This document shows positions 10,863-23,540 of a DNA stretch of 64,000 nucleotides, in pieces. The stretch is taken from positions 1 through 64,000 of the forward strand of contig NC_133352.1 in the NCBI RefSeq assembly GCF_030506205.2, in the 5' to 3' direction. The translations under genes and the position numbers were made by a program. This stretch comes from Paramisgurnus dabryanus. Lineage: Eukaryota > Chordata > Actinopteri > Cypriniformes > Cobitidae. Each line of letters begins with the position of its first letter. The stretch's first letter is position 1. The notes under the pieces were generated by a model. That model worked only from the letters and a program-made list of their open reading frames with translations. It was not told where the DNA came from and did not search any database.

Positions 10863-12244
10863 CAAAAGGAACATATACACAAACATGCTCTGCACATTTT
10901 GTATGTTTCTCTCATCTTAAACAGTCATTTTAGTTCATGGAGATCTATTCTGTAGGTCTTACTAAATAGTTGCTTGTTTAAATCTTTTAGACATTTTTTT
11001 TAAACAAAAGTAATTGTTCTTATAGAACATTTATATTCTTTGACATAGATATTATGTGTAAACATACAAGTATTTCAGATGACAGCCTCTGTCATATTAT
11101 AGTAGGCCTAATAATGGCTATGTCCATACATAACTGAACCAGATGTGTTGTTTATATCAAATGGAGTTAATAACAAATATGATGTCATTAAGCAAATGTC
11201 AGTCAGATTTGCTATTAAGCACTTATTTCTTTTTTACACATGCGCTGTGCTAGTGTAAGTTTTCAGTAAATCATTTACATTTAAATTAACCAATTGCATC
11301 ATAACATTACAATTTCATTGCAATAATTCTATAAACAATTATTAAAAACTTTATAAGATACATCATGACATGTTTATGTCATGGAAAATAGATTAGAATA
11401 CTAAAGCTACTTATAACCAAATAAGTATTCTCTTTATGTATGATTATTAGTTATTATTTCTAATGTTGGCCTGTTCTTTAAGAACCCACATATTTACAGC
11501 AATCTTTTTCATACCTTTAGGATTTGAAGAATTCTAAGACAACATTTGAAGCTTTATAACTTTATTGGGTTGTTTCCCACAGGTTAAATTGATGTATGAC
11601 TATCCATTAGTTATTTAAAAACATTTAGGTACTTTTTTACAAACAAACCTTTTAAAAAACATTAATGGTGTACATCTTAAGACAACACTATAGCCCAGAT
11701 ATATATAAAGGTAGGCCAGTGTAAGCTATTTTCAAGTAAGACAACTAAAACTTAAGCCTAAATTTTAGTCTGGAACTACACTTAAACCAATGGTCAGTAA
11801 CATTAATCTCTAAGACTAGTATTCAAAGTTAGTCATACATTTTTATCTTCACGATTGAACATAACTGTTTTAATTATCACGTGAAAAAATATTTAAATTA
11901 TTTAAATTATATTTAAATCCAAATAGTAAGACTGATTAGCCCTAACTAACTACTAGTTCTTCAGACTAGTCCTTAAAACACAGTCTTATTTATGTTTTTT
12001 ATATTATATAGTTTTTAAAATAACATTACTAAAATATTAAATGTATCATTTTTTATTACGAGTTGAATTTGAATCCCGAGCAGTTTTAACCTTACGGACA
12101 TGTTACTATAACAACAACTCTAGGATGACCTTAGAAGAAACAAATAATTCAACATGAAGCTAAATCGTCAACAATGAAATCCAGCTAATTGAGTAATCTA
12201 CGTATGAACGACGGACCCAGCAGTGAAAGCTTTTAACAACTATA

Positions 12245-12991
12245 GTGTATACAGCTCTTGCATTAGAAGTCCCACAATCAGTTATAAAAGAGTTGGATAT
12301 TATTTTGTTTAATTTCATATGGAAGAACAGATCGCATTACATTAAAAATTCAATTCTATGTAATCCAGTTGAGAAAGGAGGATACAATTTTTTTACTAGA
12401 TTTTAATACGGCTAACTGTGTTTTTAAAAATAAGTGGATAAAAAGTTACTGAAGTTGCAAAGGAAGTATATGGAACATCATACCAGAAAAGATTTTAAAG
12501 AAATTGGGTTGTTTGGAATTGTTTTTGCGATACAATTTTGATATAAACAAGGGTTCCCATAAAACTGTCAGGTTTCCATAAACAGGTTTGTTTATCTTGG
12601 ATGCTCATATATAAACATAACTTTTCTCCACATAGATATGTTATTTGGAATAACAAGAATATTCTATACAAGAAACAGATCCTTATTTTATAGAAATTGG
12701 TATGATAATAATATAATATTAGTGAGGCAGTTATTTAAAGATGATGGTCACCTCTTTAATTATTGTGAATTCCTCAATCATTATAAGATTCCAGTAACTG
12801 CTAAGGAATTTGCAGTTGTATTTGATGCCATACCTAGTGGACTTATTCAACTCTGTCAATGTTATACATCTTATGATTGTAACTCCTTACATAATACTGA
12901 GTTATGTATTAATGGAGTAAATATTCTAGAAAAAAATTTTTATAACTTTTTTATAAGAACAGAAATGAATGTAGAAATAATATTTGCCTAG
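12245..12991 (+). pseudogene. LINE reverse transcriptase relic, C-terminal part (L1/Tx1-like)
   Basis: Conceptual frames show the C-terminal part of a non-LTR retrotransposon ORF2, broken by frameshifts and stops. Near 12290-12370 there is IKELDIILFNFIW, then EKGGYNF and, after a frameshift, NTANCVFKNKWIKSY. Near 12470-12530 come IWNIIPEKILKKLG and LELFLRYNFD. The last open frame (12638-12991, 117 residues) contains RSLFYRNWYDNNIILVRQLF and AIPSGLIQL, the pattern I know from L1/Tx1-group elements after the polymerase domain. The catalytic polymerase motifs are absent, so this is a dead 3' fragment. It is shared with L units 5 and 7, where two later elements landed inside it. The clade is assigned from memory. 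Confidence 0.7.
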
Positions 12992-13375
12992 ATGTAAACC
13001 ATACTAATCTGCAGTTCAACCTTTAAACAAGTTTTAATTTAAACTATTTGATTGTAATATTATAGTAGTGAGTTTGTAAAACTAATATATATAAATTGTT
13101 CATATTTTAATTTGATAACAGAAGTAGAGATAATTAGATTTTATTTCAAGTTAACAGACACATTCACTTGAATTCAAAATAAAATGTATAATACAGTGAA
13201 AAGTCTTGATGATGACAACTATAATTATTACTCGATTATTTGTCATTTAATACTATTGTTGTTTTTTTAATAGAAAACAGTTTTAATAAATTTTGATGAT
13301 TTGATTATAAAATAAAATAGATATAGTACAGTAAATTCACAAAATTGTTTTTCATATAAACATAAACATCTAGAG

Positions 13376-13574
13376 CAGTACTTTCAAACTCAGTGAAAAG
13401 CAGTGGTTTCTCGAGACCCAATGCTCGGCACATTTTGTATGATTCTCTCATCTGACACAATCAGTTCAGTTCATAAAAATCTCTACTTATCATTAAAGTA
13501 GATTTGTTTAAAATAGAAGACTTTTGTATATGTGCAGAGCAGTGGGCCTCCAGGAATAATTTTGAGAACCACTG
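13376..13574 (+). mobile_element. hAT-type miniature element, L unit 2 copy
   Basis: It runs from CAGTACTTTCAAA (a decayed CAGTGGTTCTCAA end) to TTTTGAGAACCACTG. The flanks ATCTAGAG (13368-13375) and ATCTAGGG (13575-13582) are the 8-bp target duplication. It is orthologous to 2499-2638, though internally longer. Confidence 0.75.
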
Positions 13575-15232
13575 ATCTAGGGTACAGTTAACGTAACACC
13601 TGTTGTTCTAGATGCAAATATTTCCGGAATGATGAGCCAAAAATCCACACAGACACTTGAGAACATAAGACAAACAGGCCCATCAGTTTAGTTGTAATCG
13701 CACACCATTACACTGGACACGTACATGGTTAATGCTGGCTGGCTGTTGGTCGCATGTTTTCTAAGATATGTAATTATCCTAATAGACCCTTATAAGGATC
13801 TGAAAGCAGATGTTAAGTGCAAAATAACAAGTAGGTCAGACAAATATTTATGTGTCGTATACATATGCTATAGTCATCATTCTTTGTTCTTAGGTTATAG
13901 CGCCACCTATTGGACAATCTCTGAAATTGTTTGCATGTGACCTCGGCCTAGGTCTATACATATGTGTACCAAATTTCGTGTTGATATCTGATTCCTATCA
14001 TAAATGATAGCCATTTAAGTATTTGTGGCACCGCCTCTTCGTACTTTTGACTGTGGTATTGCAACGACGAGTGCAAAGTTCAACTTTTTTTTGATAATTA
14101 TTGATATTCAGTGTCTAAGGAATATTCCAGCACTGGATTGGTTCAGATCGGTCAAAAAACCTAGGACTAGTTCGCAAAAGTAGGTTTATAAGAAAATGAT
14201 GAATATCTAACAAACGATTCGACTGAGACAAGTGCTGCTTGAGGGAAAGTTGTTCATTATAAGTACCTCTATTAAATGATATGAGGATCTTGTTGATATC
14301 TAAAACACTGCATAATACACAATCACTTAAACACTGAAAAAACGTGATAGCGCCTCCCGGAGGCCGAATTTTTTCTTACTCTGCACAGACCTTCATGGCC
14401 AAGAGACAAACAGGCCCAACGCGTTTCGTTTTGATCGGCCTCCGTTAACCCTGTCTAATACCTGCTTTTTCTTGATTGGCCAATGGCGGCCATGTTTTTT
14501 GAGCTACGCGAAATTCCTTTAAGGCACAGATAGTACCCTAGACCAGGAGCACCGGTGCCAAATGTCAAGTTGATCGGTCCCATATTTCTGTAGTTACAGA
14601 CCTTCAAAGTTGAGGTGGTCTTATAGCGCCAGCTAGTGGTCAAGCGGCGCAATTTTTGTTTCGTGACCCCAGAATAGTCCATTGTATATGTGTACCAAAT
14701 TTGGTGTTGATACCTCTTTCCAATCCCAAGTTATAGCCATTTAAGTCCAAGAGGCTCCGCCCATTGGGGGCGTTTGGGCGTGGCTTGACGACGGCGAGTC
14801 TAAAGTTCCACTTTTTTTTGATAACTTTTCATATTCACACTCCAAGGAATATTACGGCACTGGAACGGTTCCGATCGGAAGAAAAACCTAGGACTAGTTC
14901 GTTTTTATTTTTTTCGACAAAATCGAAAATAGCGAAAAATTTTCCATGGCGGAAATGAAATCGGAGATATACGTTTTGTTCGACTTGACGCAATGATTCC
15001 AGTGATATAAGACACTTGACATTTGGACAAGATTTGTGGGAGTTATGATCATCAACGCGTTTGTTATTGCTATAGCGCCACCTATAGGCCAATCGGGTTG
15101 ATACTCTATCAACCTCTCCCCAAATTGGGTCCTACCATTTGACCAAGTTTCAAGTCTCTAGGCCTTACGGTTTGGTCTGCACGTTCCGTTTTACGGCAAA
15201 ATAATAATAATAAATAAAAATCTTAACAATTA

Positions 15233-15268
15233 CAATAGGGTTTCAGCCCTACGGGCTTGAACCCCTAA
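15233..15268 (+). repeat. 3' terminal hairpin, type A with TAC loop
   Basis: The stem is as in type A with loop TAC in place of TTC. This loop variant occurs at the ends of L units 2, 3, 4 and 5 and at 53943-53978, while the later S units keep TTC. It is useful for telling which units share ancestry. Confidence 0.8.
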
Positions 15269-17981
15269 ATATAGCTGCAAGCAGCGATTACCGGGGTTCA
15301 AGCGATTTGGGACATTAAGACCATTAAGGGCATGGCTGTGTAGATTTGCTGCATTGTACAAAATAAATGATGAAAAATAAGATACCAGACACACGTGTTC
15401 AAAGTTATCAGAAAAAAAGTGCTATCGTTCAGTGAAATGTCTCCCTCTCTTCTCACGAAACATTGCCAAATGGAACACTGAAGGAAATGTTTGTGGTGCT
15501 TGCATTGGCAAAACTCGGGTCACAAAATGTTAAAATAGCCGAGTCAAAAGAGTCAAAAGAGCCGAACCCCATGTCTCTACGATGTTCTGATACAGAGATA
15601 CAGCTCTTGCTAAATGGTTGCTAGGGTATTCACATTGGTTGCTAGGGAGTGACTTGCAATCCACCAATGATTATACTCAAAGTCATGAAAGGAATAATCC
15701 ATGATGACTCGCGATTTTAAATGCAAGGTCAGGGCTCTGAACCGGTTCAAGGAACGAAAACGAAAACCGGAAACGAACGAAATTTTAACAGGAACAAAAA
15801 CGGAAACTAAAACGAAATCAATTTTAATCGTTCTGAACAGAAACGTTTATTAAAAATGACCATTAACCGGTTAATAACGTTATTTTATCGTTTTCTTTAA
15901 TATTGTACTTATCAGTGACCAATCATGATTTGAACAGTACAACATGTGACTTTGACGCATCAAGCGTGAGTGACTTTGACACATAGCGTGAGTGAAATGC
16001 CCAAGCAGCAGTCATCGAGTCTCCGGCCCGATAGCATTTGTCTTAAATAACCACAAAGCTACCCATCAAATGTTCAGAGGTATGTTTAAGTTAAAACTTG
16101 CTTGGAAATATGAAGATGCAGACTGTAACTCAAAAAAGCCAGGGGACTTATACCACTGTCAATTACTTTTTAGATGGGTCGCCACCAATAAATTCCTTTT
16201 CGTTATTATTAATATTGAAGGAGGTGGGGGAGAAGTACAGTAGCCGGGAATCACTGAGGTAACTTACAGAGGCACATTTAACATAAGCATCCAGCAGAGT
16301 ATGCTGCGGTTTCAACCAGTAAAAGACATGGTTGAAAACGGGTCGTTTTTTTCAGCTGTTTATACCTAAAATGAATGCAGGTATTTCTTTTGTGGTTTTA
16401 ACAATTAATGAAATGTTGAAGTTTAGTTATATCATGTGTTATGTTATTATTTTTGTGTGAAAATTAGTCTGTATGCATGCATTTGTTAAAGTATAGCCTA
16501 TCCAGGTTGCCGTTTTAAATGAGAATTTGTTCTCAACGTGCCTACCTGGTAAAATAAAGGTTAAATAAAAATAAAAAAAGCCTGAATTAAATAACGTTAT
16601 TAACCGGTATTTTTTCTAAGTAAACCGTTTTCGGATGTAAATGTTCAATGAGGAACGCAAAAACGGAAACGTTAAAATATCGATTCTGCTCGGAGTGAAA
16701 CGATTGATTATTTTTTTTGTTTTTAAGCCCTGTGCAAGGTTACAGTATTTTTAAGTGAAAATAACAAATTACCACTAGGTGGCGCTATGACAAACTCGTG
16801 CATGGAATCTCAGGTCATGACTGTGTTACATCTAGGTAGTTTCATGGCTTTACACTTTAGTTTAGTGAAAAAACAGTTGTATGACCATTGGGCTTGCTCA
16901 ATGTCAAAGGTTTTGTTCAATTATGAGGCCAACTAGTGGTGCAGGCATACAATTTTTTTTGTATTGCCTCAGACTGTGCTCAGACATCAGCGTATCAAAT
17001 CTGGTGAAAAAATGTCATTTCGTTGCAGAGTTATAACCATTTATTTGTAAAAAACACAAAATTTTGAGGTAATTTTTCGTTTTTTGCAATTTTCGTCCAT
17101 TTCTGATGAAAATTTTAACATAACGCCTATAGAACTTTTTGTTCAGAAGGTAATACAATGTTCTTCCTATGGTCGTTTCGAGTCGATCGGAATAACCCTC
17201 GCGGAGTTATTCGCGCGTGTTTTATAAGCGCTATTTTCCTGTGCAGAACCAACCGTAAAGCAAAACCTGGCATGCTTGGTATCGTTGGACTCGGCAACAA
17301 TTCAGGACTCCAAAGAAAAAAGTTGCATGAAAATACGTTAAACTCATCCTAAGTTAGAAGCATTATTTGATTCGTCTGACCACTAGGTGGCGCTGTGACG
17401 AAACGATGCATGAAACCTCAGGCCATGACTCTCATCACAAGTACCAAGTGTCGTGTTGATACTTCATTCCTGTCCCCAGTTATAGCCAATAATGTTCTAG
17501 TGCCTGCCCACAATTCAGACGTTTGGGCGTGGCATGTTGACCGTGAGTCGAAAGTTCAACTTTTTTTTAATAATTATTGATATTCAAACTCCAAGGAACA
17601 TTTTAGCACTGGAATGATTCCGATCGGGTAAAAAACCTAGGACTAGTTCGTTTTTATTTTTTTTACAAAATCGAAAATAGTGGAAAATTTTTCATGACGG
17701 AAATAAAATCGGAGATATACATTTTGTTCGTCTTGATGCAAGGATTCCAGGGATATAAGACACTTGACATTTGGACAAGAATTGTGGGAGTTATGAGCAT
17801 TAATGCGTTTGCCATCGCTGTAGCGCCACCTATAGGCCAATCGGGTTGATACTCTGTCAACCTCTCCCCAAATTGGGTCCTACTATTTGGCCAAGTTTCA
17901 AGTCTCTAGGCCTTACCGTTTGGTCTGCACGTTCCGTTTTATGGCAGAATAATAATAAAAATCCTAACAAAAACAAATGGT
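15269..17981 (+). repeat. S unit 3, interrupted by an hAT element
   Basis: A normal S unit (about 1.7 kb after removing the insert) with CTCF cores at 16772-16785 and 17390-17403. They are 618 bp apart on the final sequence, and both lie right of the insert. CCTAGGACTAGT is near 17635. The right junction is the hairpin-less AACAAATGGTAATATAG form. Open frames here are repeat shadows. Confidence 0.8.
15730..16732 (+). mobile_element. Non-autonomous hAT element (1003 bp)
   Basis: Other S units give the empty site (AAATGTAAGGTTACAG). Here an insert starting CAGGGCT and ending AGCCCTG is flanked on both sides by TGCAAGGT (15722-15729 and 16733-16740), a perfect 8-bp duplication. It has long subterminal inverted repeats (AACCGGTTAATAACGTTATTT near the left, its complement near the right). 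The 83-residue frame at 15992-16243 is not recognised and shows no transposase motif. Near 16515-16570 is a stretch resembling a widespread 3' tail (GAGAATTTGTTCTCAAC, then AATAAAGG), perhaps an older captured fragment. No other copy of this insertion is in the window, so it is later than S-unit amplification. Confidence 0.85.
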
Positions 17982-18362
17982 AATATAGCTGCAAGCAGCG
18001 ATTAGCGGGGTTCAAGCTATTTGGGATCACAAGACGTTTAAGGACATGGCCAAATAGATATTCTGCATTGTATATTATACACATACACGTTTACCTGAGA
18101 AAGGAGAAACAAGACTGTTAAAGAACAAGACTTAATATTGACATGGTTACACACTCATTTTGTATGTAGTTTTTTTTAAATAAAAAACATAAAAATATAA
18201 TTCTTACTGCAAATGTCGTGTAAGTGCCTCCAAAATTATGTTCACGTTTCACAGCTATCATAAAGTGACATGAGTGATAAAACTGACAACTCAGAACAAT
18301 TGAAGTGGTAGTCTTTCACTAAATTTGATTTTAATATTATAACAGTAAAATCATGAAGTTAA

Positions 18363-18739
18363 AGGTGCAGTGTGTACATTTTAGTGGCATCTAGTGGTGA
18401 GGTCACAAATTGCAACCAATGGCTTAGTCCACTACTCACCCCTCGCTTTTGAAACACATAGAGAAGCTACGGTAGCCGCAACCAGACAAACATGTCATCG
18501 TCGGAGACAACTTAGTAAAAATTTTGTCCGTTAGGGGCTTCTGTAGAAAAATGGCGCCAGAAAATGTTGACTTCCATGTAAGTGGACCTTGGTGTATGTA
18601 GATAAAAAGGTCTCGTTCTAAGCTAATAAACACATACCGGTTCATTATGAAAGGTCTTTATACACCCCTGATAATATAGTTTTGTATATCATTTTGCATT
18701 TCTGTCAAGAGATCCTTCTAAAAATTACACACTGCACCT
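18363..18739 (+). mobile_element. Intact TTAA-flanked miniature element (family 1)
   Basis: A 377-bp element with inverted repeats AGGTGCAGTGTGTA at the left and TACACACTGCACCT-type (ATTACACACTGCACCT) at the right, flanked by TTAA at 18359-18362 and 18740-18743. It has no coding capacity. Equivalent copies are 41987-42365 (right TTAA mutated to TTAC) and 54418-54796. The TTAA could also be read as a 3-bp TAA duplication, so piggyBac-like versus PIF/Harbinger-like origin is open. Confidence 0.75.
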
Positions 18740-18840
18740 TTAAATGTGAACAGATTTCTATTAATAGTAGAATTAGTTAAAGAGTAATCATCTTCTGTGT
18801 TTTCTGTGAGTTCAAATGTCAGCCAGTGATTGATCCTCTT

Positions 18841-18854
18841 CTGCCATCTAGTGG
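18841..18854 (-). promoter_or_regulatory. CTCF core consensus match in L unit 3
   Basis: The minus strand reads CCACTAGATGGCAG, a full match that includes the canonical GGCAG end. In L units 6 and 8 the same place reads CAGCCATCTAGTGG, with one position lost. Confidence 0.5.
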
Positions 18855-19956
18855 ACATAATGGAAAATTGCACCTAAAAACCACAATAAGGACAAATTGA
18901 GTATATTGCCTGATCTCAATAATACATTGTATGCTTTGTCATAAACTTTAGGGGCCGTTCGTCAGGGCCATTTTCAAAATGACTGTGTGATAGCTATACT
19001 TTTTCAAAGTTGTTTTTGTATTTGATATATATAAATATATATAAATTAATTTATACAGTGTAGAGAAAATTGTACTGCACTGGCTTTAATGTTGTTGAGT
19101 GTAAGAACTGAAACATTTAATAAAACAACCAGATACGTTATCTGAATGGTGGATGGTGTTATTAAATCGTGTCAATAACAAATATCATTTCATTTAGCAG
19201 ATTCATGTTCATGTCCTTTAATCGAGTACCATGAAGGCTTTCTGTTTTAATTAGGTAAATAAAGTGAGGTATGCAAGTTATTAAACCGTATATATTTTTA
19301 TGGACAAAAGGAACATATACACAAACATGCTCTGCACATTTTGTATGTTTCTCTCATCTGAAACAGTCATTTTAGTTCATAGAGATCTATTCTGTAGGTC
19401 TTACTAAATGTTTGCTTGTTTAAATGTATTAGACTATTTTTTAACAAAAGTAATTGTTTTTATAGAACATATATATATTCTTTGACATAGATATTATGTG
19501 CAAACGTACAAGTATTTTAGATGACAGCCTCTGTCATATTATAGTAGGCCTAAAAATAGCACTAAAGCTCTGCATATTTTTATATTTAACCACTGGCTAT
19601 GCCCAGATTACTAGTTCATTAGTTAGAAATACTTAGTCTGGCCCATTTTGAAAATGCCACATTTCAAAATGCTTGAATTGATTACCTCAAGTCTTTTAGT
19701 TTTAATGAGGCAAATGACTGCAAATCATTGAATCTTATAATAATTTTCATGCAGATGCAACCCATGGACAAAAGGAACATAACAGCATCTAAAAATTAAA
19801 TAACGAATACAGGTTACAAATGGTGCCCACATCACTATGTGACATCACATCAAATCTTTGAATACAAAAGTTTTTTTTATGTTTCATATTGATATTTGCC
19901 CAGATAGTACAGCAAATTCACAAAATTGCTTTTCATATAAACATAAACATCTAGAG

Positions 19957-20153
19957 CAGTACTTTCAACTCAGTGAACCACAGTGGTTTCTCGAGACCAA
20001 TGCTCGGCACATTTTGTATGATTCTCTCATCTGACACAATCAGTTCAGTTCATACAAATCTCTACTGATGATTAAAGTGGATTTGTTTAAAATAGAAGAC
20101 TTTTGTATATGTGCAGAGCAGTGGGCATCCAAGAATAGTTTTGAGAACCACTG
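19957..20153 (+). mobile_element. hAT-type miniature element, L unit 3 copy
   Basis: CAGTACTTTCAA to GAGAACCACTG with ATCTAGAG / ATCTAGGG flanks, orthologous to the copies in the other L units. Confidence 0.7.
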
Positions 20154-20479
20154 ATCTAGGGGACAGTTAACGTAACACCCGTTGTTCTAGATGCAAATAT
20201 TTCCGGAATGATGAGCCAAAAATCCTCACAGACAATTGAGAACATAATACAAACAGGCCCATCAGTTTAGTTGTAATCGCAGACCATTACGCTGGACTCG
20301 TACATGCTTAATGCTGGCTGGCTGTTGGTCGGCATGTTTTCTAAGATATGTAATTATCCTAATAGACCCTTATAAGAATCTGAAAGCAGATGTTATGTGC
20401 AAAATAACAAGTAGGTCAGACAAATATTTATGTGTTGTATACATATGCTATAGTCATCGTTCTTTGTTCTTTGGTTATA

Positions 20480-20493
20480 GCGCCACCTGGTGG
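20480..20493 (-). promoter_or_regulatory. CTCF core consensus match in L unit 3
   Basis: The minus strand reads CCACCAGGTGGCGC, a full match. The equivalent site is a full match (CCACTAGGTGGCGC) in L units 5, 6, 7 and 8 (40240, 45590, 52610, 58043) and has one mismatch in L units 1, 2 and 4. Confidence 0.5.
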
Positions 20494-21847
20494 ACAACCT
20501 CTGAAATTTTTTGCATGTTACCTCGGCCTAGGACTATACATATGTGTACCAAATTTCGTGTTGATATCTCATTCCTATCATAAATGATAGCCATTTAAGT
20601 ATTTGTGGCACCGCCTCTTCGTACTTTTGACCATGGTGTTGCGACCACGAGTGCAAAGTTCAACTTTTTTTGATAATTATTGATATTCAGTGTCTAAGGA
20701 ATATTCTAGCACTTGATTGGTTCAGATCGGTCAAAAAACCTAGGACTAGTTCGCAAAAGTAGGTTTATAAGAAAATTATGAATATCTAACAAACGATTCG
20801 ACTGAGACAAGTGCTTCTTGAGGGAAAGTTGTTCATTATAAGTACCTCTATTAAATGATATGAAGATCCTGTTGATATCTGAAACACTGCATAATACACA
20901 ATCACTTAAACACTGAAAAAACGTGATAGCGCCTCCCGGAGGCCGAATTTTTTCTTACTCTGCACAGACCTTCATGGCCAAGAGACAAACAGGCCCAACG
21001 CGTTTCGTTTTGATCGGCCTCCGTTAACCCTGTCTAATACCTGCTTTTTCTTGATTGGCCGATGGCGGCCATGTTTTTTGAGCTACGCGAAATTCCTTTT
21101 AGACATAGATAGTACCCTAGACCAGGAGCACCGGTGCCAAAGGTCAAGTTGATCGGTCGCATATTTCTATAGTTACAGACCTTCAAAGTTGAGGTGGTGT
21201 TATAGCGCCAACTAGTGGTCAAGCGGCGCAATTTTTTGCAGGTGACCCCAGAATAGTCCCCTGTATATGTGTACCAAATTTGGTGTCGATACCTCTTTCC
21301 AATCCCAAGTTATAGCTATTTAAGTCCAAGAGGCTCCGCCCATTGGGGGCGTTTGGGCGTGGCTTTACGACGGTGAGTCGAAAGTTCAAATTTTTTTTGA
21401 TAACTTTTGATATTCACACTCCAAGGAATATTACAGCACTGGAACGGTTCCGATCGGACAAAAAACCTAGAACTAGTTCGTTTTTATTTTTTTCGACAAA
21501 ATCGAAAATAGCGAAAAAAATTTCATGACGGAAATGAAATCGGAGATATACGTTTTGTTTGTCTTGACGCAAGGATTCCAGTGATATAAGACACTTGACA
21601 TTTGGACAAGATTTGTGGGAGTTATGATCATCAACGCGTTTGTTATCGCTATAGCGCCACCTATAGGCCAATCGGGTTGATACTCTATCAACCTCTCCCC
21701 AAATTGGGTCCTACCATTTGACCAAGTTTCAAGTCTCTAGGCCTTACGGTTTGGTCTGCACGTTCCGTTTTACGGCAAAATAATAATAATAAATAAAAAT
21801 CTTAACAATTACAATAGGGTTTCAGCCCTACGGGCTTGAACCCCTAA

Positions 21848-23540
21848 ATATAGCTGCAAGCAGCGATTACCGGGGTTCAAGCGATTTGGGACATTGAGAC
21901 CTTTAAGGGCATGGCTGTGTAGATGATGAATAAATAATCAATGATGAAAAATAAGATACCAGACACACATGTTCAAAGTTATCAGCAGAAAAGTGCTATC
22001 ATTTAGTGAAATGTCTCCCTCTCTTCTCACAGAACATTGACAAATGGAACACTGAAGGAAATGTTTGTGGTGCTTGCATTGGCAAAACTCGTGTAACAAA
22101 ATGATAAAATAGTGTTTATGAGTCAAAAGAGCTGAACCCCATGTCTCTACGATGTTCTGATACAGAGATACAGCTCTTGCTAAATGGTTGCTAGGGTATT
22201 CTCATTGGTTGCTATGGAGTGATTTGCAATCCACCAATGATTATACTCAAAGTCATGAAAGGAATAATCCATGATGACTCATGATTTTAAATGTAAGGTT
22301 ACAGTATTTTTAAGTGAAATAACAAATTACCACTAGGTGGCGCTATGACAAAGTCGTGCATGGAATCTCAGGTCATGACTGTGTTACATCTAGCTAGTAT
22401 CATGGCTGTACACTTTAGTTTAGTGAAAAAACATTTGTATGACCATTGGGCTTGCTCAATGTCAAAGGTTTTGTTCAATTATGAGGCCAACTAGTGGTGC
22501 AGGCATACCATTTTTGTTGTATTGCCTCAGAATGTGCTCAGACATCAGCGTATCAAATCTGGTGAAAAAATATCATTTCGTTGCGGAGTTATAACCATTT
22601 ATGTGTAAAAAACACAAAGTTTTGAGGTAATTTTTCGTTTTTTGTAATTTTCGGCCATTTCTGATGGAAATTTTAACATAACGCCAATAGAACTTTTTGT
22701 TCAGAAGGTAATACAATGTTCTTCCTATGGTCGTTTCGAGTCGATCGGAATAACCCTCGCGGAGTTTTTCGCGCGTGTTTTTTAAGTGCTATTTTCCTGT
22801 GCAGAACCAACCGTAAAGCAAAACCTGGCATGCTTGGTATCGTTGGACTCGGCAACAATTCAGGACTCCAAGGAAAAAAGTCGCATGAAAATACGTTAAA
22901 CTCAGCCTAAGTTATAAGCATTATTTGATTCGTCTGACCACTAGGTGGCGCTGTGACGAAACGATGCATGAAACCTTAGGCCATGACTCTCATCACAAGT
23001 ACCAAGTGTCGTGTTGATACTTCATTCCTGTCCCCAGTTATAGCCAATAATGTTCTAGTGCCTGCCCACAATTCAGACGTTTGGGCGTGGCATGTTGACC
23101 GTGAGTCGAAAGTTCAACTTTTTTTTAATAATTATTGATATTCAAACTCCAAGGAACATTGTAGCACTGGAATGATTCCGATCGGGTAAAAAACCTAGGA
23201 CTAGTTCGTTTTAATTTTTTTCTACAAAATCGAAAATAGTGGAAAATTTTTCATGACGGAAATAAAATCGGAGATATACATTTTGTTCGTCTTGATGCAA
23301 GGAATCCATGGATATAAGAGACTTGATATTTGGACAAGAATTGTGGGAGTTATGAGCATTAACGCGTTTGCCATCGCTGTAGCGCCACCTATAGGCCAAT
23401 CGGGTTGATACTCTGTCAACCTCTCCCCAAATTGGGTCCTACTATTTGGCCAAGTTTCAAGTCTCTAGACCTTACCGTTTGGTCTGCACGTTCCGTTTTA
23501 TGGCAGAATAATAATAAAAATCCTAACAAAAACAAATGGT
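21848..23540 (+). repeat. S unit 4
   Basis: A standard S unit with CTCF cores at 22330-22343 and 22938-22951 and the conserved box near 23195. A small deletion near 21920 shortens the start. The right junction is hairpin-less (AACAAATGGTAATATAG). It is the first of five consecutive S units up to 30760. Confidence 0.8.

Larger units (their letters stand above)
9895..15268 (+). repeat. L unit 2 (5.4 kb, LINE-containing subtype)
   Basis: An L unit of the subtype that also carries a TTAA-flanked insertion (10032-10564) and a LINE relic (about 12245-12991). Homologous to 34777-41608 and 46919-53978. Compared with L units 3, 6 and 8 it lacks several hundred bases between TTAGTCCAC and AAAAGGAACATATACAC near 10862, a deletion that removed most of a miniature element. 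The stretch 10870-12240 is AT-rich and non-coding. The right end (13880-15268) is the usual chain of AGCGCCACC modules and the 3' hairpin with loop TAC. Confidence 0.85.
17982..21847 (+). repeat. L unit 3 (3.9 kb, MITE-containing subtype)
   Basis: Homologous to L units 6 and 8, but without their LINE tail and TTA-flanked element, apparently because of a deletion near 19600 that joins GGCTATG to CCCAGATTACTAG. It carries the intact family-1 miniature element, a perfect CTCF core on the minus strand at 18841-18854 and another at 20480-20493, the hAT miniature element, and the usual AGCGCCACC module chain from about 20470 to the 3' hairpin at 21812-21847. The second conserved box here reads CCTAGAACTAGTTCG, a one-base variant. 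Confidence 0.85.

Noticed and set aside
11700..11960. Stretch with ACTTAAGCCTAAATTTTAGTC and several ACTAGT-like words, perhaps another old mobile element
   Set aside because: No inverted ends or target duplication could be fixed by eye, and it is shared by all L2/L5/L6/L7/L8 units, so no empty site is available.
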